DNA of 64,000 nt from Oleidesulfovibrio sp047973035 (GCF_047973035.1 NZ_JBKEBF010000046.1:80967-144966), one strand, 5' to 3'. Shown: positions 52,922-62,696, counted from the stretch's first letter. Translations and numbers: made by a program. The notes: generated from the letters alone by a model not told the origin.

Positions 52922-53905
52922 GTGACAGGTTTCGAGTGGATGGCTGACGCGCAGATATGGTGGAGCGGGCTTATCAAGCCGCTGCTCCGGCTGATAGTGT
53001 TGTTGTCATTCAGCCTGCTGCTCGCCAATATTATCGAAGCCCTGAACTGGACTCGCGGTGTGGCCAAGGTTGCCGCTCCGCTGGTACAGGTCGGTCATCT
53101 GCGCGATATTTCCGGTGCTGCTTTTTCTCTGGCCTTTGTTTCTTCCATTGCAGCCAACACCATGCTGGCTGAAGGTTATGAAAAAGGTGAGCTTTCGCGG
53201 CGCGAGCTTATTCTGGCTAATATTTTTAACTCCATGCCGGCGTATTTTTTACATCTGCCGACCATGGGCATGCTTGTAATTTCAGTTCTTGGCTGGGTTG
53301 GCGCTGTATATGTGGCGTTGACGTTGGTTGCGGCCATGCTGCGCACTGTTTCAGTACTTGTTTTCGGGCGACTTTTTTTACCGCCGCTTCCCGAAGGCTG
53401 TGTGTCGTGCAGGCTGGATGAATATACGCCTGCCACATGGCACGAAGCAGTGCAGCGTAGCCTCAAGCGGTTCCGTAAGCGGATGCCGCGTATTTTATAC
53501 ATCACAGTGCCTGTGTATACGTTGGTATTTATCCTGCAACGCTCTGGGGGGTTTGCTGCCATTGAAACGTTTATGCAGGAATATGTTCAGTTTCTGGCGT
53601 TTCTGGAACCTCAGACGCTTTCTGTCGTGATTTTGCATATTGCAGCCGAGTTCACACCTGCTATTTCTGCTGCGGGTGCGTTGGTCGATTCCGGTAGTGT
53701 CGGTTGGCGTGAAATCATTATCGCCTTGATGGCAGGCAATGTTCTTTCAACTCCCATGCGGGCCTTCCGCCATCAGTTTCCTTCTTATGCCGGTATCTTT
53801 CAGCCACGTCTTGCTCTGGTTCTTATTGCTGCGAACCAGACACTTCGGGCCGGGAGCATCATTCTTGTAGGCATAGTCTTTTACGCGCTTACTATGCCTT
53901 CCTAA
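52922..53905 (+). CDS. Nucleoside-recognition (Gate) domain membrane protein
   Basis: A 327-residue membrane protein with about eight helices and two Gate-type segments (FSLAFVSSIAANTMLAEGYEKG and LHIAAEFTPAISAAGALVDSG). Gate domains occur in nucleoside transporters and spore maturation proteins; the substrate here is unknown. The start is a GTG after GGGAGGGG. Confidence 0.8.
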   Translation: MTGFEWMADAQIWWSGLIKPLLRLIVLLSFSLLLANIIEALNWTRGVAKVAAPLVQVGHLRDISGAAFSLAFVSSIAANTMLAEGYEKGELSRRELILANIFNSMPAYFLHLPTMGMLVISVLGWVGAVYVALTLVAAMLRTVSVLVFGRLFLPPLPEGCVSCRLDEYTPATWHEAVQRSLKRFRKRMPRILYITVPVYTLVFILQRSGGFAAIETFMQEYVQFLAFLEPQTLSVVILHIAAEFTPAISAAGALVDSGSVGWREIIIALMAGNVLSTPMRAFRHQFPSYAGIFQPRLALVLIAANQTLRAGSIILVGIVFYALTMPS

Positions 53906-54472
53906 CTTTCCATAAGATTTTGGCGCGCTATCTTTTCTCTTCGCTTGAGGGCTGTTGAGGGTGCTGGGCCCTTTTGTACGAGCTCCTTTTGATTGCTTTT
54001 TGCATTTCCTGTCAGGATATTATCTGCTTTTTAGTGTTTTTCTGATGTCTCGGCACCTCTCTTTTCTTTCCTTTGTTTCTCGATCATCCGGCTCAGAAGC
54101 CTCTTTGCATATAAGGGGATCCAATTAGGTGCCCTTTGATCTGCTTTGCCTCAGGTGTTCCAATAGGCTTCGTTTGTGTGTGAGGGGACTAAGATTAAGA
54201 TGAGTGTTTCTAAAATGATAAGGCTGGATTGGCGGATTAGAAAATGAGCGTTACTAGCTGGAATTGAAGACATACATGCCGGATAAACAGATTGTCGTTA
54301 TATGCTGCTCGGATATGTGGCAGTAATCGTTGTTTGCGTAAGATGATAGTCCTCTTAAAAGCGAGAACTGCAATGAGCTTTTTTTCCGAAACGACTTACG
54401 CACAAAGCGCAATAAGCATCGTTGCGTCTGAATTGCCGCTTGGCTCTGCTCTTAAGCTGTTCCGGTAGGAAC
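53906..54472. other. Intergenic stretch with no recognised gene
   Basis: About 565 bases between convergent genes, with low-complexity T-rich stretches near 53930-54080. No terminator with a clean stem was found for the Gate-domain gene, and no RNA or coding signal is recognisable. Confidence 0.5.
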
Positions 54473-54503
54473 AAAAAAGCGGAGCGGGACAACCCCGCTC
54501 CGC
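54473..54503 (-). terminator. Intrinsic terminator of the qrc operon
   Basis: On the minus strand GCGGAGCGGG / CCCGCTCCGC with a five-base loop, followed by T6. It lies 28 bases after the qrcD stop. Confidence 0.93.
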
Positions 54504-54530
54504 CTGACTTTAAGCTAGCAATCCGACCTG

Positions 54531-55787
54531 TTATTCCGCGTTCAGCTTCTTCTCTTGAGGGAAGACGGGCAGATAGCGGTAGGAGAGGCTCAGGATGATG
54601 GCACCGTAGGCAAGAACCATCGCACTGGCTCCCCATTCGGCCCAGTTCGGGTTGTACGTTTCCCAGCTGTCGAAGGGCATAACCGGCATAGCCAGAGCCT
54701 GAACAGTGAAAACGTAACGGTTAATGGTAATGCCGACGCAGTCAAGAATCGCAGCCGTGTAGAACAGGCCGGGACGATTGCGCAGGCTGGGGGTCAGAAG
54801 GATAATGCAAGGGATCACGCCGCAGAGGCCAAGCTCTGCCCACAGCAACCACTTGCCATAAATCCAGCCATAGAAGTTCTGATCAAAAGTCAGACCGGAA
54901 CGCGGCAGTACATCAACAGCCCATGCCCAAGTGTCTGCGAACTTGAATACAAGGTACACAGCCAGCATGGCACCGGCGATTTTACCCATCAGGGATTTTA
55001 CTTCCCAGCTGACCAGTTTCTTGCCGGTCATTTTTTCCATCAGGGTGGCAATCAGTACGGTGAATACCGGACCGGAGCCCACTGCGGAAATAACGAACAG
55101 GAAGAATGTCCAGGGCCAGATGAAGAAGCCGTCACGCAGAATGTAAGGACGTCCGAACAGAACGCCGTACATGCCGCCAAGCGAACCCTGGTGGAAGGTG
55201 GACAGAAACGCACCGACACCGGCGAACAGAGGCATCACAACGTGCAGGTTATGCGCTACGTGATGCAGGAAAGGTATCTTGTTCAGCTGGCGCTGCTCGA
55301 GGATCAGCGGGATGTACTCAATGATCAGCACGATGCAGTAACAGGTGATGCAGAAGATAACTTCTGTCAGCATGGAGTGGACGTTTGCATGCCAGTAACC
55401 GAACCAGGCTCTCAGCGGCTGACCGATATCCAGAACCAGAATGATCATGGCGCCGGAGTAGCAGATAAAGCCGATGATAACCGCGAGGTTGATGATGTGC
55501 TTAAGCGGATCAATATTCAGAATATAGCGCAGCAGACCGGTGAAGAATGCACCGGCACCCAGCGCGATGACCGCAAGGTCAAAGGTGATCCAGAGTCCGA
55601 AACCGAAGTAGTCGTCAAGAGCTGTTTCACCAAGGCCATAGCGCAGTACGCGGAATGCGGCATAAACGCCCCACGCCAGTACAATACCTACAACACCCAT
55701 CCAAACGGAGAACTTGCTGAAGGAGCAGCGTTTGGTTCCCACTGGGAACAACTCGTGATCAACGGGAAGATCGTAGTTCTTTTCCAT
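54531..55787 (-). CDS. qrcD: Menaquinone reductase membrane subunit QrcD
   Basis: A 418-residue NrfD/PsrC family integral membrane protein with about ten helices (for example FCYSGAMIILVLDIGQPL, HHVAHNLHVVMPLFAGVGAF). It holds the quinone site of the Qrc complex and reduces menaquinone with electrons from the periplasmic subunits. It is the last gene of the qrcABCD operon, five bases after qrcC. Confidence 0.95.
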   Translation of the reverse strand: MEKNYDLPVDHELFPVGTKRCSFSKFSVWMGVVGIVLAWGVYAAFRVLRYGLGETALDDYFGFGLWITFDLAVIALGAGAFFTGLLRYILNIDPLKHIINLAVIIGFICYSGAMIILVLDIGQPLRAWFGYWHANVHSMLTEVIFCITCYCIVLIIEYIPLILEQRQLNKIPFLHHVAHNLHVVMPLFAGVGAFLSTFHQGSLGGMYGVLFGRPYILRDGFFIWPWTFFLFVISAVGSGPVFTVLIATLMEKMTGKKLVSWEVKSLMGKIAGAMLAVYLVFKFADTWAWAVDVLPRSGLTFDQNFYGWIYGKWLLWAELGLCGVIPCIILLTPSLRNRPGLFYTAAILDCVGITINRYVFTVQALAMPVMPFDSWETYNPNWAEWGASAMVLAYGAIILSLSYRYLPVFPQEKKLNAE

Positions 55788-55792
55788 GAGAG

Positions 55793-56560
55793 CTACCCCT
55801 TGACCTTTTCGTGTTCAAGATAGTTGTCACCGAGGCGACGTACCCACTCGCGACGGCTCAGGTAGTACACCTGAGTGTCGGCTCCCAGTCTTTCAAGAAG
55901 GCGGAAAGCGTATTTGCTGCGAGAAAGCTCGTAAACCTTGTGGTCAGGATTGAGCAGATCGCCGAATACGATAGCACCGTTCGGGCACGCTTCGGTGCAC
56001 GAAGTGATATATTCACCATCTTCCAGAGCATCGGGATCACGACCTTCGACTCGCGCCTTGTCTCTGGCGGCCATCATACGATGGTGACAGAAAGAGCACT
56101 TTTCCACTACGCCGCGGGGGCGTACAGAAACGTCGGGGGTCAGGGTCTTTTCCATGCCTTCGGGCCAGATCGGATCGTACCAGTTGAAGTAACGGGCATG
56201 GTAAGGGCAGGCAGCCATGCAGTACCGGCAACCGATACAGCGGGGAGTAACCTGACTTACAATGCCACCTTCCTCGTTCTTGTCAGTGGCGATAACCGGG
56301 CACACAGACACGCAGGGGGGATGACCGCACTGCTGGCAGGGCCGCGGCAGGTAAGCCACGTCGTGATCGGGGAAAGGTTTTTTGTTGGACATCTCATAAA
56401 CAACAAGCCAGTTCATAACTTTAAGCTTGTTGGTAGCGTCTGGAGCAGGGGCAAGGTTGTTTTCAGCCTGGCAGGCGACCATGCACGCGCCGCAACCCGT
56501 GCACTTGTCGAGGTCGATTGCCATACCCCATTTTATTTTGAATTCCTTTATAGAGGCCAT
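55793..56560 (-). CDS. qrcC: Menaquinone reductase iron-sulfur subunit QrcC
   Basis: A 255-residue ferredoxin-like protein of the DmsB/PsrB type with four cysteine groups: CTGCGACMVACQ, CQQCGHPPCVSVCP, CIGCRYCMAACP and CSFCHHRM with CTEACP. It wires electrons from the cytochrome/QrcB side to QrcD. It has no signal peptide and would be carried out with the Tat-exported QrcB partner, as is usual in this family. Confidence 0.95.
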   Translation of the reverse strand: MASIKEFKIKWGMAIDLDKCTGCGACMVACQAENNLAPAPDATNKLKVMNWLVVYEMSNKKPFPDHDVAYLPRPCQQCGHPPCVSVCPVIATDKNEEGGIVSQVTPRCIGCRYCMAACPYHARYFNWYDPIWPEGMEKTLTPDVSVRPRGVVEKCSFCHHRMMAARDKARVEGRDPDALEDGEYITSCTEACPNGAIVFGDLLNPDHKVYELSRSKYAFRLLERLGADTQVYYLSRREWVRRLGDNYLEHEKVKG

Positions 56561-56572
56561 GACGTACTTCCC

Positions 56573-58642
56573 TTATGCTTTGGCAATGTTCACGCCGGCA
56601 CGGTTCCAGACAGAAAGTCCGGTAACCGGCTCGAATCCTGCTGTAAGCAGATGCATGACGTTTTCACCCTTGCCTTTGCTGAACTGATCGAATGCGGTGT
56701 GACCGAAACCAAGCAGAATTGCTACGGTATCGGAAATTACGCCTTCAAAAATGTTCACGCGGGCAGTGATGGCGCCGTCCTTGTTGGTCAAGGTAACGGT
56801 GTCATGCTGCTTTACACCCAGCTTGCTCGCGGTTGCCGCGTTCATCATCACGTAGAACACATCGCCCTGAAGTTCCCAGCGGCGGATGGTTTTGGTGTTG
56901 AAGGGCGGCGTTGCGGTGGTGCTGGTGCCGATGTTCAGCTTGTGAACAGGGGCGATTGCAAAGGGTTCTGCCGGACTCTTCGTGTCAACAGCCTGCTTCA
57001 GCACGTCAGGACGCAGATACATACCGTTCAGAGGCAGGGTGGCGTCGCTGACATAAGCGGTGCCGCCGGATACCTTTTTGAAGCTTGCACCCACTGCGCC
57101 GGATTTGGCTTTCAGAACGCTTTCAAACGATCTGTGACCCATATCCATGCCCAGCTTAGCTGCTGTGGAAAGCAGCACATCGCCTGCGGGGCGTGCGTCA
57201 ACCAGAGGCTCGATAACCTGTTGGCCGATGCAGTAAGTAACCTGACCACATCCGTAAGGAGTGTTCACGTCATCCTGACGCTCAATGCCCATAGGTACAG
57301 GCAGAACAAGGTCACACATCATTGCGGTTTCATCAAGGAATGTGGAGAAAGAAACCTTGAAGGGAATCTTTTCCATAACCTTGGCCATGTCGTCTGCCTG
57401 AGGCAGCGCATAAGCAGGGTTGGCTTCGTTGATGATCAGCACCTGAGGGGCTGCTGCTTTACCGGCGTTGATGCGCGAAAGGTACGCAATGAAGTCCTGC
57501 TTGAGCATCTGGCCGCGCGGCATGGCGTCAGCAACTGCGTTGCCGGCCACAGGCAGAGCCTTGATGGAACCACTGTTCAGCAGCAGGTTGACCGCAAAAC
57601 CGGCCATGGCGGAAGCTGCACCGGCACCCTGATCGAACTCGGAGCCGGTAACCACCAGCGGACGCTTGGCTGTCGCCAGCTCTTTTGCAACCTTGGTCAG
57701 AGTCTTGGGATCAACGCCTGTAAGGCTTGCAACCTTGGCAGGGGTGAAGTCCGCTACGTATGCCTTGAACGCACCGAAGTCCGCTACGTTGGCTACTGCG
57801 CCGTTTTTGACCAGCAGGTGGGCGAGACCCAGCGCGAAGATAGCTTCTGTGCCGGGTTTAATGGGCAGCCACTGATCGGCGCCTGCAGCGGTGTTGTTTT
57901 GTACCGGTCCGGCAAAAACGTAACGTGCTGTGGGTTCTTCGCCATGCGGATGCGTCTGGGCAAAGAAATGGCGATGACGAATGGCAGGGCCCCAAGATTC
58001 GAGAATGTTAGCACCGATGCCAAGAACGTAATCGCTGTTTTCAAAGTCGTAGCCGGGCTGACCCTGACCGCCCATCAGCTCCCATGCGCGCGCGGCAGGC
58101 TGGGCCTCGCCGGGCATAAGGAAGAAGTTGGTCGATCCTGCTTTGGCCAGCAGGCCGGAAAGAACTTCGTTAATAGAACCGTTTTCATCGCCGGAAAGGG
58201 CGGCCAGCTTATCGCCGGAGCCTTTTACAGCGCTAAGTTGTTCTTCCAGAATGGCAAGTGCTTCATCCCATGTGATAGCCACATAGGCACCATCAGCTGC
58301 ACGGCGCAGGGGGCGCTTCATGCGTGAGGGGCTGTACAGCATTTGCACTTCGGCGGCAGCGATGGCGGATACACCGCCAAGGCTCAGCGGATGATCCGGA
58401 TCGCCTATTACACGGACAGGGCGGCCAGCCACAGTCCGTACTTTTATGCCCACAGATGAGGGGCAAAGTTTGCTGACAGTGGGAACGAACTCGCTGGCTC
58501 CGTCGATGTTTCGCGGAATCCAGGGCCAGTTCTGAGTCCAGATGCTCACATCATCGAGCAATTTCCAAGGCAGGGGCGTAGCCATGATACCGGCGGTGCC
58601 GCCTGCGACGAATTTCATGAATCCTCTTCTATCCAATGCCAT
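56573..58642 (-). CDS. qrcB: Menaquinone reductase molybdopterin-fold subunit QrcB
   Basis: A 689-residue member of the molybdopterin oxidoreductase family. The start has a twin-arginine signal (DRRGFMKFVAGGTAG). Where related enzymes have an N-terminal iron-sulfur cluster motif, this protein has only KLCPSSVGIKV, with a single Cys, in agreement with the published description that QrcB lacks the cluster and molybdenum. The pterin-binding folds remain (GIGANILESWGPAIRHRHF, GMYLRPDVLKQ). It serves as a structural or electron-relay subunit. Confidence 0.95.
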   Translation of the reverse strand: MALDRRGFMKFVAGGTAGIMATPLPWKLLDDVSIWTQNWPWIPRNIDGASEFVPTVSKLCPSSVGIKVRTVAGRPVRVIGDPDHPLSLGGVSAIAAAEVQMLYSPSRMKRPLRRAADGAYVAITWDEALAILEEQLSAVKGSGDKLAALSGDENGSINEVLSGLLAKAGSTNFFLMPGEAQPAARAWELMGGQGQPGYDFENSDYVLGIGANILESWGPAIRHRHFFAQTHPHGEEPTARYVFAGPVQNNTAAGADQWLPIKPGTEAIFALGLAHLLVKNGAVANVADFGAFKAYVADFTPAKVASLTGVDPKTLTKVAKELATAKRPLVVTGSEFDQGAGAASAMAGFAVNLLLNSGSIKALPVAGNAVADAMPRGQMLKQDFIAYLSRINAGKAAAPQVLIINEANPAYALPQADDMAKVMEKIPFKVSFSTFLDETAMMCDLVLPVPMGIERQDDVNTPYGCGQVTYCIGQQVIEPLVDARPAGDVLLSTAAKLGMDMGHRSFESVLKAKSGAVGASFKKVSGGTAYVSDATLPLNGMYLRPDVLKQAVDTKSPAEPFAIAPVHKLNIGTSTTATPPFNTKTIRRWELQGDVFYVMMNAATASKLGVKQHDTVTLTNKDGAITARVNIFEGVISDTVAILLGFGHTAFDQFSKGKGENVMHLLTAGFEPVTGLSVWNRAGVNIAKA

Positions 58643-58658
58643 TGCACCACACCCCTTT

Positions 58659-59288
58659 TTACTTGTGACACACGAAGCATGCGTTGCTGGAGCGGGTCAC
58701 CCCGTAATGGTCGGGATGGGCATGACACCGTTCGCATTCCCACATCTTCATGGTTTCTTTGCTGTACTTGGTCAGCTTGTTTTCGTTGTACACCGGCGGA
58801 TTATCCATTCCGGCGACATCGGGGTGACACTGGTTGCACAGGTCGCGCGTAGAGAAGTCGTGGCACTGGTTGCACGATTCTTCGCTATGCGCGGCATGGC
58901 TGAAGAAGACGTTGTCGGGCTGCATCTGGTACACCAGCCACTTAACTTCTTTGCCTTGATTTACGTACTCTTCGACGTAGCGTGCTTCTTCGGGGTCTTC
59001 ACCCAGCACGTCTGAATGGCAAGAAGCACATTGTTCCGTAGTAGGCAGACCTGCAAAGGTGCCGTCTTCACGGAAGTAGTGACAGTCGGTACATGCCATG
59101 CCTGCGTCCTCAGTATGGACGGGGTGGCTGAACCGAACCGGCTGTTGCTTCTGGCTGTACAGCATTCCGGGAAACACCCACCACCCGAAGATGAGTGCAA
59201 CTACCAGACCGACGAAGAAGGGGGCCGCACTACCGCGGCAGCAACGGCTTTTACCGTCGCCTGAACTGTCTAAATGCCTGTCCTCCAT
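58659..59288 (-). CDS. qrcA: Menaquinone reductase multihaem cytochrome QrcA
   Basis: A 209-residue cytochrome c with six CxxCH motifs (CTDCH, CASCH, two CNQCH, CERCH, CFVCH), matching hexahaem QrcA. An N-terminal hydrophobic segment (PFFVGLVVALIFGWWVFPG) anchors it in the membrane with the haems in the periplasm, where it takes electrons from the type I tetrahaem cytochrome c3 fed by hydrogenases and formate dehydrogenases. The ATG at 59288 follows AAGGG. It is the first gene of the operon. Confidence 0.95.
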   Translation of the reverse strand: MEDRHLDSSGDGKSRCCRGSAAPFFVGLVVALIFGWWVFPGMLYSQKQQPVRFSHPVHTEDAGMACTDCHYFREDGTFAGLPTTEQCASCHSDVLGEDPEEARYVEEYVNQGKEVKWLVYQMQPDNVFFSHAAHSEESCNQCHDFSTRDLCNQCHPDVAGMDNPPVYNENKLTKYSKETMKMWECERCHAHPDHYGVTRSSNACFVCHK

Positions 59289-59351
59289 AACCCTTCGCCT
59301 CTTAGCTATTTGAAAGATGAATAACAAATGCCCACACTTGCCACGATGCAC

Positions 59352-59396
59352 TTAGTACGCGACAGGTTTAAAGGGTGTCAAGGTGAAAAAATTCAC
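59352..59396 (-). promoter_or_regulatory. Probable qrc promoter with a CRP/FNR-type palindrome
   Basis: Minus strand: TTGACA (59381-59376) and TACTAA (59357-59352) with an 18-base spacer, about 64 bases before the qrcA start. Directly upstream is GTGA-N6-TCAC (59383-59396), the core of CRP/FNR-family sites, centred near position -44 of the predicted start, close to the class II activator position. Desulfovibrio contains several such regulators (HcpR, CooA-like), but which one is unknown. Confidence 0.5.
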
Positions 59397-59945
59397 GAAC
59401 TGTTGAGTGTGTTTTTTCAACTGTCTATATTGATTGATTTTATTTGTACTCTGTCTGAGGGTGTTACCGTTTGAGAATGATGATGTTTAATTGATTTGTA
59501 AATATTTTAAAGTATATAAATGGTGTGTTTTTAGTATGATGCAGAGTTGGTTGTCTGTGCAATGAATACTGGTTCAGGTATTCATGCCGCTTGTTTTGCG
59601 ATAAAAGCAATTCTTGTCCTTCAGGCGTACAAGTAGCGCTCGTCGAATAACAACTGCGCGTTCCGGGGAATGAAACACGCTTTGCGCATAACAAGGATGG
59701 AAATGATTCTGCTGGTCTGTTTTATTTTGTATTCTATATTGTAGAAACACCCGCAGGATATGAATCTCTATGATTGGAAAACTATGTGCTGCCGGTATGT
59801 TGCGTGTTTCGAATTGAAAAAAGCATTTTTCGCCGCTGACCAGAGTTCCTATTCGACATATCCAGACTCTGACACCTTGCTGGGGGGCAGACTGTGCATT
59901 TTAACAAGGCTTAACCTTTGAGAACTTGACGGCACGTGAATTTTT
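59397..59945. other. A+T-rich intergenic stretch with no recognised gene
   Basis: About 550 bases between the qrc promoter region and the rfbC end. The base composition falls well below that of the flanking genes at 59400-59560. No credible open frame, repeat or RNA signature was found. Confidence 0.45.
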
Positions 59946-60512
59946 CTAATTGCCAGAGGCGTATACAAACGGTGATGAAAAATCACGGAAAGCTGGCAAA
60001 TTCTGGTCCTTGGGCGAGAGTATCGGCGTGACATTTTCAGGCCACGGAATGCTCAAGTCCGGGTCGTTCCAGATTATGCCTGCTTCGTGCGCAGGTGCGT
60101 AGTATGCATCAACTTTGTATTGAAATTCCGTACCGACTTCCAGCGTCATGTAACCATGTGCAAAGCCACGAGGGATGAAAAGACGTGTGAAGTTGTCTGC
60201 ACTGAGGGTGGTGGTGAATGTTTTTCCAAAGGTAGGGGAGCCGTTACGCAAGTCTACCGCCACATCAAAAACGCTGCCGCGTGTCACCCATACCAGCTTG
60301 CCCTGCGCAAAGGGGGGAAGTTGAAAGTGAAGCCCGCGCAAGACTCCTGCGTCTTCCGAGCGGGCATGGTTATCTTGGATGAAGTCGTGTGCAATGCCGT
60401 TTTTTGCAAAAAGTTCTGACTGGTAACTTTCTATAAAAAAACCGCGCTCATCGTGGAATACTCGCGGCTGAATAATTATCAAACCTGGAAACTCGGTTTT
60501 ACTGAACTCCAT
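59946..60512 (-). CDS. rfbC: dTDP-4-dehydrorhamnose 3,5-epimerase
   Basis: Epimerises dTDP-4-keto-6-deoxyglucose on the way to dTDP-rhamnose. The 188-residue product has the catalytic His in GVLRGLHFQLPPFAQGKLV, the DVAVDLRNGSPTFGK strand and the Tyr of FQYKVDAYYAPAHEAGIIWND. It is a lone gene here, separate from other rhamnose genes, which is unusual but not rare. Confidence 0.95.
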   Translation of the reverse strand: MEFSKTEFPGLIIIQPRVFHDERGFFIESYQSELFAKNGIAHDFIQDNHARSEDAGVLRGLHFQLPPFAQGKLVWVTRGSVFDVAVDLRNGSPTFGKTFTTTLSADNFTRLFIPRGFAHGYMTLEVGTEFQYKVDAYYAPAHEAGIIWNDPDLSIPWPENVTPILSPKDQNLPAFRDFSSPFVYASGN

Positions 60513-60702
60513 TAATAACTCCCTTGCTGGCGAAGACCATTTTTTGCTGCGCTTCGTAGCCGACTAAACATACCGTAAATATCGTCATTTTTAAAGAATA
60601 AAGCAGCAGTTTAAATCGTTATGCAAAGCTGGTGTTGCCCATTGCGGTCATGATGATGTAGAACGCAGGCGTATTTTATATAACTGAAGGCAGGAAGTTT
60701 AC

Positions 60703-62355
60703 ATGGCATCGCGTCGAGAAGTAACAGAGAGTTGTGCTGTCGCCACAAACGGAGAAGGTGCGGAGTCCCGTGTACTGGAGGCAGAAGTAGAACGCCTGCG
60801 CCAGCGAGAGCAGGACCTTTTGCACGAGCGGGAGATGTTGAAAAACATTCTGAATGCTATTCCTGATATGCTTACAGTGCATGACGAAGAAGGCAGAGTG
60901 GTGTTCAGCAATTGTGCTCCTGACAGAGACTGCTGGCAACATCACGGCGGCACAAAGCATGGCCTTCGTTGCTATCAATGTCACTTCCACGGCGATCGCA
61001 ATTGTGAGGATTGTTACATTCCCGATGTGTTTGTCTCGGGTGAACAACGTATCGTCGAGATGTATAATCCTGAGTTGAAAAGCTTTCGGTCGATAACAGT
61101 TTTTCCGGTATACGACGCTGATGATCATGTAACCATGGTCGCCGAATATGTGCGGGATGTCACTGCAACCCGGAATCTTGAGCGTGAGCTGCGTGTGGCT
61201 AAAGAAGCTGCGGAATCGGCTGACAGGGCCAAAAGCGAATTTCTGGCTTCCATGAGTCATGAAATCCGAACTCCGATGAACGGGGTTCTTGGAATGGTCG
61301 ATCTGGCCATGACTACAAATCTTGATGATGAGCAGCGTGAATATCTGGAAGCTGTGCAGAACTCTGCCGAGGCCTTGCTTTCACTTATCAACGATATTCT
61401 GGATTTTTCAAAAATTGAAGCAGGGATGGTAGAGCTTGATAATCAGGCTTTCAGGCTGAGCAAACGTCTCTCATCGCTTCATACTATGTTTGTGCACCGA
61501 GCAGCCGAACGTAATCTGCATTTTGCCATCAATATCGATCCTGATGTGCCGGATGGCCTGATGGGCGACCCTCTTCGCCTGAGACAGATTTTGGTTAACC
61601 TGTTGGATAACGCCTTTAAGTTTACCGAAGAAGGCAGCGTTATTCTGGATGTCTCGACGGTAGAGCGCAGTGATGACGATGTGCTTCTTCAGTTCAGCGT
61701 TCAGGATACCGGCCCGGGTATTCTGGAGCAACATCAGGAAGTTATTTTTGATAGCTTTGCCCAAGCTGACGCTTCCTTTACGCGACGGCACCAAGGCTCG
61801 GGGCTGGGGCTTGCCATCTGCAAACGTCTGACCGGCCTGATGGGGGGGAACATCAACGTTAAGAGCGCGCCGGATAAGGGGAGTGTTTTTATTTTTTCTG
61901 CTTGCTTCGGAATGGCTGTACTGGACGAAGAGCCTGTACGGGTTAAGTCGCGCACTGCAGAGCCTGCACCGGTTCGGGGGCGCATTCTTGTGGCAGAAGA
62001 TCATCCTATGAATCTGATGTTCATCGAAAAATTTTTGCAGAAGCAGGGCTATGAGTCTGTCAGTGTAACTGATGGCAGTGAGGTGGTTCCTGCTTTGACA
62101 AGGGAATATTTTGACCTTGTGCTGATGGACATTGCGATGCCTGAAATGGATGGCATGGAAGCAACAAAAGCCGTTCGCGCAGCTCAAGGGATGAAAACTC
62201 CCAGTAATGTACCGATAATTGCTATGACCGCTCATGCCATGAAGGGAGATAAGGAAAAGTTTCTTGCTGCAGGAATGGATGATTATATTGGCAAGCCAAT
62301 AAACTCTGATAATCTGCGCAGCCTGATAATTCGTTTTTTACAAGCGAGAAAATAG
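60703..62355 (+). CDS. Hybrid sensor histidine kinase / response regulator
   Basis: 550 residues, no membrane helix. An N-terminal coiled coil leads to a PAS domain that contains a cysteine cluster (CYQCHFHGDRNCEDCYI). A HisKA domain (FLASMSHEIRTPMNGVLGMV), an ATPase domain (LVNLLDNAFKFTEEG, SVQDTGPGI, GSGLGLAICKRL) and a C-terminal receiver (VAEDHPMN, phospho-acceptor in LMDIAMPEMDGME, IGKPI) follow. It probably feeds a phosphorelay; no histidine phosphotransfer partner is adjacent. The Cys cluster resembles that of the PAS kinase at 39.7-41.6 kb. Confidence 0.93.
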   Translation: MASRREVTESCAVATNGEGAESRVLEAEVERLRQREQDLLHEREMLKNILNAIPDMLTVHDEEGRVVFSNCAPDRDCWQHHGGTKHGLRCYQCHFHGDRNCEDCYIPDVFVSGEQRIVEMYNPELKSFRSITVFPVYDADDHVTMVAEYVRDVTATRNLERELRVAKEAAESADRAKSEFLASMSHEIRTPMNGVLGMVDLAMTTNLDDEQREYLEAVQNSAEALLSLINDILDFSKIEAGMVELDNQAFRLSKRLSSLHTMFVHRAAERNLHFAINIDPDVPDGLMGDPLRLRQILVNLLDNAFKFTEEGSVILDVSTVERSDDDVLLQFSVQDTGPGILEQHQEVIFDSFAQADASFTRRHQGSGLGLAICKRLTGLMGGNINVKSAPDKGSVFIFSACFGMAVLDEEPVRVKSRTAEPAPVRGRILVAEDHPMNLMFIEKFLQKQGYESVSVTDGSEVVPALTREYFDLVLMDIAMPEMDGMEATKAVRAAQGMKTPSNVPIIAMTAHAMKGDKEKFLAAGMDDYIGKPINSDNLRSLIIRFLQARK

Positions 62356-62528
62356 GTTGAAAGGGCAGAGTAGCATTTACGCTTTGCATGGTTGCGATTT
62401 CGGCGTGTTGCAACGCGGCTTTCTGTTATTGGGCATGAAGCCGTTTCGTATCGTATGCAAAAGGGTTGCACTTTTGCCCGAGCAACTGTATATGAACGTT
62501 CCTGCCCTGCGGGGCGGATAAAATTTGC

Positions 62529-62620
62529 GGAAGGGTGGCAGAGTCCGGTTTAATGCGGCGGTCTTGAAAACCGTTGAGGGTTTGCGCTCTCCGGGGGTTC
62601 GAATCCCTCCCCTTCCGCCA
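62529..62620 (+). tRNA. tRNA-Ser (anticodon UGA)
   Basis: Acceptor arms GGAAGGG / CCCTTCC, a type II tRNA with a long variable arm, anticodon loop CTTGAAA (anticodon TGA), T arm with GGGGGTTCGAATCCCTC, discriminator G and encoded CCA. About 92 nt. It probably served as the attachment site for the integrase element that begins 180 bases downstream. Confidence 0.96.
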
Positions 62621-62638
62621 GTTTGAACGATACTAGAT

Positions 62639-62679
62639 GCCGCCGAGCGCTCAAGAGTGCTCGGCGGCTCTTTGTTTTT
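62639..62679 (+). terminator. Intrinsic terminator after tRNA-Ser
   Basis: GCCGCCGAGC / GCTCGGCGGC stem followed by TCTTTGTTTTT. Confidence 0.88.
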
Positions 62680-62696
62680 GGGGTGTTAAGGTGATG

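Noticed and set aside
54555..55823. A 422-codon plus-strand frame opposite qrcD
   Set aside because: Shadow of a well-supported membrane protein gene; no hydrophobic or domain pattern of its own.
55811..58327. An 838-codon open frame on the plus strand
   Set aside because: It lies exactly opposite qrcC and qrcB, which have clear motifs, and its translation has no domain pattern; it is a codon-bias shadow.
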